Source of the DNA: Pseudeuparius sepicola
Lineage: Eukaryota > Arthropoda > Insecta > Coleoptera > Anthribidae
Direction: 5' to 3'
NCBI GenBank assembly: GCA_963920635.1
Contig: OY987301.1
Span: forward strand, 10,446,501 to 10,510,500
DNA length: 64,000 nt
Shown here: positions 56,159 through 64,000 of the stretch, in pieces
How positions within the stretch are numbered: the stretch's first letter is position 1
Layout: each line of letters begins with the position of its first letter
Made by a program: the position numbers and the translations under genes
Notes under the pieces: generated by a model
What the model was told of the DNA's origin: nothing
Seen by the model: the letters and a program-made list of their open reading frames with translations, nothing else
The model's database searches: none

Positions 56159-56600
56159 TATTTTAAAATTGCTTTGCTTTATTCAGAAGAAACGTCTCCA
56201 AATCCCTAACAACGGATTATATTATCACGAATATAATACAAGAAACAAACATGATTTAATGACTGAGATGCATCATTTGGAATGTTACAAAAAGTCTCCT
56301 TTGTTTTCTGGAAGTAAACTTTTCAACCCACTTCCAATTTCACTAAAAACAATTCCATCGACAAATGTATTAAAGAAACACCTGAGGAAGCTCTTGTGTT
56401 CAAAATCCTTTTATAGTATTTTAGAATTCACTGATTACTGTAAGTCCATGCAGTGACAACTTAATGTATGTTTAGATTAGGTTGATATAACCCTGTACAT
56501 TGTATCAATATTTTATATTATTTTCTTGTTTTATGTTGACTTGTTTCTGTCTGCCTGTGTAGTTCTCGAAATAAAAACTTATTCTATTTTATTCTATGAA

Positions 56601-57079
56601 TAGGTATACCTTAAACATTTTAAGGTAGCCACTGATCATCTTTACCTGCATGTATGAAACAACTTCAGGGCACCTAATTGGTAAGCCATTCGTGGTGCTT
56701 CAACTGATTCCAGACTCGGCTTCGCCCCGTGCCACAACTTGTGCACTCATTGCTTATCTTGTAGGTACTAATTTGTGACCAGAGATTTTTTCGCTTACTA
56801 AAATGAGAAAATTTAAGAGCAAATAGTTTAAATGAGTAATAGGAAATTAGGATACCAATCATCATGATATATTTTTCGTCTTTCTGGCTCACTGGGAGGG
56901 TGGGAGGGTTTTAACCCCTACACTCTTCCCTTTTCCCATTGAATAAGGCTTTTCCCTTATCTACGGCCTTGACCAGACTAGCCCATTATTTTGTCCGTTA
57001 GCTACAATAAAAGATACTGAAATTCTTTGAAAAACATCTATATTTACTTACAAATCCATACTATTAAAGAGAAAAAATT
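56601..57079. other. stretch without recognised features
   Basis: No element ends or open frames; a gggagggtgggagggtttt run lies at 56895. Confidence 0.4.
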
Positions 57080-57942
57080 ACACAGTGTGCAACGAAAATA
57101 CAAGTATTCCCGAAAGTTGGTGCATATTCGATCATCGATAAGCATATTAAGTCAAACAGCATACAGGGTACCTAGGTCAAAAAATATAAAAATTGTACAA
57201 GAGTAAAGTACCTCTATTTCAAAAAAATCAACAAAATGTTATTAAGAAAAGTTGCCTAGAATTATTGAAAGCTATGCCTAAATACCAAACATAGCCTCCT
57301 AAGAAAAAATTTTTTTCGTCAATTAATTTCCACAGTTTCTTAATAAACATTTAAAATAAAAATTTTGCACCTTAAATAAGAGTTTTTTTAATATACACAT
57401 TATCATTACTAATGTTTTACCTTGCTCAGAAGAATTTTTGCGAAATTTTAATGTTTTGTTTAATATCGTTGCAACAAACATGAAGTTGGTGATTCCCTAA
57501 AAAATTAAAAATCTAAGTTGATTTTACAAATATGCTTGAATTCGAACAAAGTTAGGCGAAATTGAATTAATTTTGATTGATTTATGAAATTGTTTAGGGT
57601 GAATATTAAAAACAATTTTATTTAGATTATTAATGTTTTTCAAAAAAATATATTTTTTTCTTAGGAGGCCTTGCCTTGGTATTTAGGCACAACTTTTAAT
57701 TCTAGACAACTTTTCTTTATAACATTTTGCTGATTTTTTTGAAATAAGGGTACCTACTTTACTCTTGTACAACTTTTGTATTTTTTTACCTACCCTGTAT
57801 GCTGTTTGACTTGCAACCATTTCTAAGTGCTCCTAATATGATTATCGAACATGCTCCAACTTTCGGGACTACTTGTGTTTTCGTTGTGCAATTAATAAAA
57901 AAAATCCCATATGTTGCACACTTAAATGACCACACTGTATAA
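57080..57942. mobile_element. foldback element, arms about 240 bp
   Basis: acacagtgtgcaacgaaaat and gttttcgttgtgcaattaat are the outer arms, with aagttggtgcatattcgat, gtcaaacagcatacaggg and ctcctaagaaaaaa further in. The right side extends about 50 bp further to a second terminus, ccacactgtata. Confidence 0.7.
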
Positions 57943-59148
57943 TAAGTCACATAGAAACGAGAAATGATAAATAAAAAAAATTCTTCTTGTCCACTCTAAC
58001 CGTGTAAAGGAAGTGATTTCTGTCTCATCAAAATTTTTTTGAGACGGCAATGAAATATTTAAATTTTCGCGCTTTGTGTTCATAATGGATATTTCGCGTT
58101 GATTTAAAAAATAAGATCTATCGACAATGACAATGTTTGGTAAGAATAAACAATTCCTTTTGAGAGCTAGGCTCACAGTTAGAATGAGGCAGGCGTTGAT
58201 ATAATATGTGTTTGTGGATTTAACATTTTCTTTTGTTTACTTCAAATTAAGTTTTAGCATAAATTCTACAGAATTCCTAGAGGCCTAACCACTAAAATAT
58301 ATTTTTTACGAGAATAATACTAGAGAATATTCTGTATGTAGGCTACAATCGAGAATTGAGCACCCAATGGTCTATTTCCATTCTGACAATAATTGTTGCA
58401 AATAATATATTCTATCTTCAGAACTAAAAAAATTACGACGATTTTTTTGGTGACAAAAAAGGCCATCCATAATAGCTATGGATCCCACCTACCATCAGTT
58501 TCTTTTTTGGCAAAAATTGGCCGAGATAATTTCAGTAAGAAATTTAAATTGGACACCCTGTATAGAATCTTATGTTTGTTTATATAGAAACTTGTTCTAA
58601 AATGACTTTTTTTCCAAAATATCAAAGTCTACTTAACGTCTCCAAGTTAGTAATTTGATATATCTGGCTCATAAGAAGTTTCGATATCTGTTTGACGGCT
58701 TCGGAATATCATTATCATTACCAACCATTCATTCATAATTTACATACTTTTATTTAAACGCGTCATCGGCGACCATAACCATGCAGTAGTTTCTACTTTC
58801 ACAAGATTCACTTATTCGGTTATGAATGAATTTACGAAATATATAATTATTTGCCGCAAAATGTGCGTAACTGGTACAACATTCAGCTTGTATTTTCTTA
58901 ATGAGGCATTTTTCAGAAAACAAACAAATAAATAAATAATTTTGTACTCCTAATATTCTATATTAATATCCGTCAATGTTGCCTCCATGTTTTGGCGACA
59001 TCTTGTAAAGTTTCCAGTAAAAGTTAAATTTCAGACACAGCACCTTTTTACAAATTTTTAATTATTATTATGTAAATCGTGATCTTTGTATTTTGTGTCT
59101 TTGCTCCATTTATTTTATCAATAACTATTATATAAATGAGGAAGAAAT
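57943..59148. other. AT-rich stretch with one element end
   Basis: gacaccctgtatagaatc near 58551-58568 is a MITE-type terminus without a partner. No genes recognised. Confidence 0.4.
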
Positions 59149-59158
59149 GACAATAACC

Positions 59159-59590
59159 AATGACGTCAGAACCTATAGACAGGTTTGTTTTGATAAACGC
59201 TTGACGCCCAGAACTAATCACAATCTAAGCGCTCCATTAAATTATTCCGAAAATGTCGCGAGACTGTCAGAAATTGCCCCTTTTTGTCGAGCCGTAGCGA
59301 ACTTATTTCGACTCTGGGCTCGGAAGCTGACGTCGTTAGACCATCCCCCGAGTCTTCAGGTGAGGTTCCGATGCTTCCGGCGCCCCCAAACAAGAAAAAA
59401 CATGCGATATCTAAGTGTGATTCTGGAGGAACTATAACCGGGAATCACCGGGTGCATAGTTGGTTGATGGTTGACTTTCTGTCTTTGTTTGTAGCATGCT
59501 TTTAGAGTAGTATGGATATATTTAATCTTGGAGTCAAAATAAAGGGCATTTTAACAATGGGGCACCACGTCTATAGGTTTTGACGTCATT
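59159..59590. mobile_element. inverted-repeat element with 10-bp target duplication
   Basis: Termini aatgacgtcagaacctatag and the complement of ctataggttttgacgtcatt (about 23 bp, one mismatch). Both sides carry gacaataacc (59149-59158 and 59591-59600). Duplications of 9-10 bp are typical of Mutator-like elements. The interior has a GC-richer segment with an open frame of about 95 codons (ending 59505) without ATG, containing a Ser/Pro-rich stretch. No domain is recognised. Confidence 0.7.
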
Positions 59591-60109
59591 GACAATAACC
59601 ATTTATATCTTGACATTTTTCTAGGTTAATGGTCTCGCACTGTTTGCGGCCAAAGTTTTGTTTTTTCTTTCATTACGTGCTGAAGAAAGTTGACTCATTT
59701 TGTTTTCACATTCTACTTGGTATTTGTTCCAGAACAATTACATTATCGGCTTGCTAAATTATCTAAACTTTAACGTTGTCTTTTGTTGTTAAATGAAGAG
59801 AGTAAATGAGGTTATGAATATGTTTGCATTTAGCAGTCAACATTTTTTTTCGCCGCCTACTTTTCGCCAAAATAGTGCTAATTGATCGTTGCGGTGTTTG
59901 GCACAGACGGCCTAACAATAATATTGTAATTCTAGATGTAGGTCTTATTTGACTTTTAAATAAGCAGAACCCTAACATCTACGTTTTGCGTTTTTGTTTT
60001 TATTGGATTTTTTTCATTTGAATACTGTCCGGTAGTAAGGTATATTTATTCGTCATATGGTATAATATTAGGTATTATAGACCAGAAATTTTCTTTTATT
60101 TATATTATT

Positions 60110-60310
60110 TTCCACAAATATCCCCATTTTCTACGGCAATGCCTTTTCCCGTCACGAATCCAAGTCGCCTGCGACTTTCTCCTATCATTTCACCGCTTTC
60201 GCGGATTCTGGATTTCCGTGAAAGTTGTTCTGAATAATTGCCTTTCCTAAAAATCATGATTTTCGACGAATAAGGCTCAGAATGTGTGAGAAGCCTATGC
60301 ATACGTATAG
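60110..60310. promoter_or_regulatory. unique balanced-GC island, candidate regulatory DNA
   Basis: About 200 bp with CpG-containing words (gtcgcctgcgactttctcct) in AT-rich DNA, no repeats. Composition-based suggestion only. 60311-61085 and 59601-60109 hold nothing else apart from a MITE-type end ggcaccctgt near 60603. Confidence 0.2.
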
Positions 60311-61085
60311 GGAGAAAGCCGCAGATGTAATAAGATATTCAGAGTTGTAAGAAATTTGTGGTCCATTTTAAATATGTACTTTTGTAGAATTTACAATAAT
60401 TATTAACTATTATTCTCTGTTTTTTGTTTATGTGAATTATGACGACAAACTTAATATACAAAAAATACTCTTCTCCAAAAAAATTGTGAATTAACACGGA
60501 ATATTAGTAATGAATATACGGGTAGTAACAAAATATTGTCGGTAGTTATTTTCGACTTTTGGTTTGGCCGGAAGTGCGAGCATCGCGTGGTCAGATTTTT
60601 GAGGCACCCTGTTTGTTTTAAATTTTTCAAGTTCCTTTTATTCTCCCAATTCCAACCGTGTATAGTTTTATACCTCTAACAATAGCCAAGCAGCGAATTT
60701 TCATTTTTTGATAGATACAATGCCCGCCAAAAAGTTTGAAGCATAAGGAAATTATTTGTATTTCTGGGCTAAGATGAAACTACTATGGGGCGATCATCTC
60801 GGCTTCCAAAAAGATTCGAAATGAGATCGTTAAACGTCGTGGCGTTATTTTATATACCTACCTGTCAAAAATTACATTCAAAGGTTTTTATGCTGTTTCA
60901 AGTAACTTCATTTAAACCATACATACTCATTACTAATATTCCGTGTTAAAATTCAACTTCAGAATTTTTTAGAAAAGGATATTTTTTTGTTATAACTTTT
61001 TAGCAACAACGTGTATATTCTGGTAGAAAAATTGATCTTTTCGAAGATTTTTTTAATAATGGTGAAAAATAGTTACTTATGTAAC

Positions 61086-62140
61086 AAGGCACTGAAGTCA
61101 TAAAAAAACTTATATACCTATATATTTTTTAAATCGGAAAAAAAAGTTATATACCTATATATTTTTTTAAATCGGAAAAAAAAGTTTTATTAGGCAAAAA
61201 ATAATCATAAAGGATCACCCGTCCATGAACCGACTGCGCGCGGCATTGCTTGACTTTGACAATCGCTTTACCTAGGTGAGGTATGACGAGGCATGGTGCT
61301 TCCCAGGCTTCCCAGGGACTCTTTAAAATAAGGGGACCCAGCATTTCACAGTCTATCACATAGGAAAAGTGAAGCCTTGAGGGGAAGTTTGTTTTCTGTA
61401 TACTCCAAGGAGACCACATAAGTGGGCTGGTACAAGGTTATGTTATATGTCAGTGTCCAACTGCCATCAGGTTTTATGTGGTAGATAGTGCCATAGATTC
61501 TAAAGGAGGCATAAAATTTCCCATCATAATTCACAATTTTTAAGTTTTCTAACTTTCAGATACTCAGATGTGTCAATTAAAGAATTTCAACTATTCAATA
61601 AATTTGTTTCATTTGACACTTGCCATATTCTGTAATAATTGTAGACACAACATTGTCAAGTCTAATTTTTGGAAATCATGGAAACCATTATTAATTTTTA
61701 CTACCAATCAAAGTACCTGTTATATTCATAGATTCTCCAATAAAATGGCATACTTGGCATCACTCATACCATTAGAATGATGAAAGAATAGGCCTCACTT
61801 TGGAAAGTATAATGCTGGGTCCCAACAGAAACTCCAAACTGCTGCCTGTTGTGCAGCCTCCATGAAAAATAGACTGATATTCAAACCTTACTAAAATATT
61901 TATACTGAAAGATTGCGCTGCTATAATAAGTAACAATTTCGCAATGTGTACGAAAAGTTAAATAAGCCTTTATTGGCCGGGTTTTGAATATTTGGTCACT
62001 TTCGACGGGCGATGGCCCCTCGTCCGACGTTTGATGTGTACATCTCGTCAAGGCCTACTTATTAAAAAAAATTGTACAATAATGGGTTACTTGCCGATTT
62101 CTGAGCTTTTAATGACGATTTTGAGACACTTCACTGCCCA
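61086..62140 (+). mobile_element. dispersed repeat family R, copy 3, interrupted
   Basis: Starts aaggcactgaag (about 61086), carries a tandemly doubled 36-bp segment (61109-61183), continues through aataatcataaaggatcacc to tggtgcttccca, is interrupted at 61311-61822, and resumes cagaaactccaaactgctgc to gacgattttgagacacttc at about 62133. Same order as copy 1. Confidence 0.7.
61311..61822. mobile_element. hAT-like element, third copy, inside family R
   Basis: Starts cagggactctttaaaataag with cagcatttcacagtctatc, ends aagtataatgctgggtccc, and is otherwise colinear with 54207-55210 but shorter. It contains the exon-like segment on the minus strand (61346-61534). The gcttccca word is doubled at the left junction, but the right terminus is shortened, so the target duplication cannot be confirmed. 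Confidence 0.65.
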
Positions 62141-62185
62141 TTTCAAGAAAATGTTCGTTTTTATTAAAACATTAAGAAGGCTTTA

Positions 62186-63126
62186 CAGTGTCCGGCAGAA
62201 AGTATGCACAATTTTTTTTATTTTACATTTTAGGTAACGGAAAAATTTATTCTCGATGAAAGTTTGTGCATTCCTGCAAACTCAAAGCGCAATTTTCAAA
62301 ATTTGAATATTAAATTTCGTGTACGAGGGAGGTTCGAAAATACCAAAAAGGCTGAAAGTACCATTATTTTTACTTTTAAAGAAAAAATATACTACGAAAA
62401 GTTGTTTGGGATTAAAAGATAAGCCCAACAATGAGATTTAAGTTTCTATTCCATACCACGTATAGAAAATAAAACCACTTTGTTTAATAGGCAAGTTTAG
62501 AGATGGCTCAAGACAAGAAATCTTGTCTTGACGCCAACTTCTTGTCTTGTCTTGAAAATCAAGACAAGAAATGGTCAACATCTTGTCTTGACAATTTCTT
62601 GAGCCCAACTTCTTGTCTTGATTTCAAGAAATTTCAAGACTCTTGATTTCTTGACATTTTCGGTGGTAAAATCTGATGACTTTTCTATTCGTTATTGTCT
62701 TTTACTTGTTTGTTTTTTAACGTTAACGATAATTCAAATTAAATATGCTTAATATTTGTTTTGTAATGTACCTAATAAGATTTGAAAAAAAAAACAACAA
62801 CTAAGGAACCTAGGTTAGGTACGTTAAGGGATCTTAGTTTTCTCATTTTGACTTGTGATTCCCGACCACAGTTCCCAACTTTATGCAATACTTCCTAGGT
62901 ATTTACTGTCAAAGTTCTTTGATTACTACCAATTTCATAAAATGGTATAGTTTCAAAATAAAATCAAGAAATTTCAAGAAATCTTGTCTTGAAAAGTAAA
63001 TTTCTTGTCTTGTCTTGAAGGTTCAAAACCTTTTCTTGTCTTGATATTGTCTTGAATTCCTAGAATTCAAGAAATGGGCCATCTCTAGGCAAGTTCTTCA
63101 TGGTGCAAACATTCTGCCGGTCACCG
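62186..63126. mobile_element. Tc1/mariner-like MITE hosting a nested hAT element
   Basis: Left tacagtgtccggcagaaagt and right attctgccggtcaccgta are inverted termini next to TA dinucleotides (62184-62185 and 63127-63128). Internal sequence to about 62300 aligns with 27306-27480. A hAT element was inserted near the right end. Confidence 0.7.
62498..63087. mobile_element. hAT non-autonomous element, 590 bp, with 8-bp target duplication
   Basis: Starts tagagatggctcaagac and ends gaaatgggccatctcta. Both sides carry ggcaagtt (62490-62497 and 63088-63095). Subterminal DNA on both sides is packed with cttgtcttg/caagacaag words, presumably transposase-binding repeats. The interior is AT-rich and noncoding. 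Confidence 0.92.
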
Positions 63127-63179
63127 TACTTAGGTTTATCGGCAAATTTCAAAATAATGTTTTTCGAGACATCCTTAAC

Positions 63180-63720
63180 TTTTTTCGATCTGTTTATTCC
63201 AAGCCGGCCAAACGATGCGTATACGTCCAACGAGACAGCGGACAGCTGGACCGCGCCTTTCAATCCCCCATAATAACGACGATTTTATATTCTCCCGGCC
63301 ACGTCAAATCGCCCGTGAAAGCAACAGCCCCCGCAACAGATGAGCGACGGAACATGTGTAGTCCCGTGTTCACGGCCAATAGAACACGGAAAAGTGACCG
63401 GACGGTCCAGCCGCCTCCGCAAAGGGTTCGACCACCTTCCGCGCTAATCCGTCACCGCGGCGGGCCGCCAGTGGACACACACCTTGCCCTTCCCTTCGTC
63501 AGCCCAATTAGGGCCGGCCCTTCTCCGCTAATCCCCGTCGACGCCGTCCGCGCCGCCGGCCCTTTTTGTACGGCCTTTTGTCGGGGGCTCGTGCACGCGC
63601 CGCTGCATCCGGACGGGAGAAGAAGAGGCACAGTATGACCACCCCATTGAATTGACAAGTAGATGGACAGGGCCGCGCCGATGCTTAGTGGCGCCTGTGT
63701 GCAATTTTTTTTTATGGCGC
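63180..63720. promoter_or_regulatory. GC-rich island with TAATCC sites, candidate regulatory DNA
   Basis: High GC and CpG for about 540 bp. gctaatcc occurs at 63442 and 63529 and ccaattaggg at 63506, resembling K50-homeodomain (Otx/Bicoid/Goosecoid type) and general homeodomain sites. Frames on both strands (63315-63638 plus; 63452-63733 minus) lack domains. Candidate enhancer or promoter. Confidence 0.3.
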
Positions 63721-63817
63721 CCATGAAATGCACACAAATAACCTAGAATGCACCCAATATGGCTATGGCGGCTGAGGAGCTCAGAGCTCTCTGTCGGATG
63801 GCTAAAATTTTGCGCCT

Positions 63818-63940
63818 ACTCGAAAAGCATCTTAAACGTATCGAACAGCATCTAAGGATCTAAGTGACTCGAAAAGCGTCTAATCGACTCGAAAAACGTC
63901 TAATCTACTCGAAAAGCGTCTCGAAGCGTCTCGAGACGTT
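63818..63940 (+). repeat. 20-bp minisatellite, degenerate
   Basis: actcgaaaagcgtctaatc-type units recur about five times (63818, 63869, 63889, 63907 and a shorter copy near 63928), with a more diverged unit between the first two. Confidence 0.7.
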
Positions 63941-64000
63941 TCCTACGAGAGTTCTGAAACGGAAGTGAATTCATAAAGATCGCCAGTAAGTTGACGGTCA

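Larger units (their letters stand above)
54060..56456 (+). pseudogene. reverse transcriptase of non-LTR retrotransposon, decayed and interrupted
   Basis: Block 1 (54060-54206) reads HGTPQGSILAPL and FINDLPDHSSSGDVFLYADD, the conserved RT motifs with the catalytic YADD box, with a small insertion after APL. It is cut at the next residues by a hAT element and resumes at 55211 in frame for about 17 codons to a stop. Block 2 (55300-55440) contains SETATFLGV-like and SYNIVVWWQASYISRVFVLQ-like sequence of the thumb region. After the foldback insertion, block 3 (56169-56456) gives the C-terminal region (YNTRNKHDL, SPLFSGSKLFNPLPISLKT, then a stop). Frameshifts and an internal deletion make it inactive. 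Confidence 0.85.
54030..56600 (+). mobile_element. non-LTR retrotransposon, 5'-truncated, Jockey/CR1-like
   Basis: Comprises reverse-transcriptase fragments in correct order (below), a polyadenylation signal near 56569, and a tail of attctattttattctatgaa at 56581-56600, the kind of short A/T-rich 3' repeat that ends these elements. Two younger elements (54207-55210 and 55467-56158) are inserted in it. The exact 5' border is uncertain (54000-54075). Confidence 0.75.

Noticed and set aside
62500..62660. CRISPR-like or phage-like repeat cluster (cttgtcttg)
   Set aside because: These are subterminal repeats of a hAT element with its own target duplication.
1..64000. tRNA, rRNA, riboswitch, prokaryotic operon or replication origin
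   Set aside because: I looked for tRNA B-box words, rRNA core words and Shine-Dalgarno/operon layout and found none convincing; a tRNAscan or Rfam search would settle the RNA genes.

Overview
The window looks like a gene-poor stretch of an insect nuclear genome. The evidence is AT-rich DNA, spliceosomal introns, AATAAA polyadenylation signals, 'taggtacctac' microrepeats, many short inverted-repeat transposons ending in ACAGGGTG, hAT and IS630/Tc1-type transposase relics, and a Jockey/CR1-like non-LTR reverse transcriptase. Beetle, hemipteran and lepidopteran genomes all carry such repeats, so I do not assign an order. There are no operons, Shine-Dalgarno sites or prokaryotic genes.

Host coding sequence is sparse. 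The last 183 codons of a cysteine-containing protein of unknown function run in from the left edge (2-553) and end before a good polyadenylation signal. Three further pieces look like terminal exons: a short minus-strand exon at 7103-7216, a 345-nt open frame at 13310-13654, and a plus-strand exon with a hydrophobic C-terminus at 39457-39686. A GC-rich block at 15560-16399 looks like a promoter followed by an untranslated first exon with a consensus donor. GC-rich islands near 2.4, 7.9, 10, 18.8, 21.4, 24.7, 33.6, 36.9, 44.8, 49.4, 53.8, 60.2 and 63.5 kb stand out from the AT-rich background. They are candidate promoters, enhancers or conserved noncoding DNA, which would fit large introns or a regulatory desert around a developmental gene. 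That reading is inference.

Transposable elements make up most of the rest. Best supported are: a hAT element with a perfect 8-bp target duplication and a decayed CGGBP1-like transposase (11594-13272); a non-autonomous hAT element with an 8-bp target duplication (54207-55210) inside a decayed non-LTR retrotransposon (about 54030-56600) that also carries a foldback element; a hAT element (62498-63087) nested in a Tc1/mariner-like MITE (62186-63126); an intron-bearing IS630/Tc1-type transposase gene (42207-42919); a ZMYM1-like hAT relic (about 46990-47640); and an element with 10-bp target duplications (59159-59590). At least eight foldback elements with 100-300 bp arms are scattered through the window, together with four copies of an 850-bp inverted-repeat family, two of them fused head-to-head.

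The most unusual structures are a 146-bp-arm hairpin with only two mismatches (40920-41234) beside a 122-bp satellite, an apparently identical 2,389-bp tandem duplication (27796-32570), a hAT insertion splitting two open frames that are in phase except for one TGA (11275-13654), and a foldback element whose arms are minisatellite arrays (52957-53671) next to a CpG-rich island.
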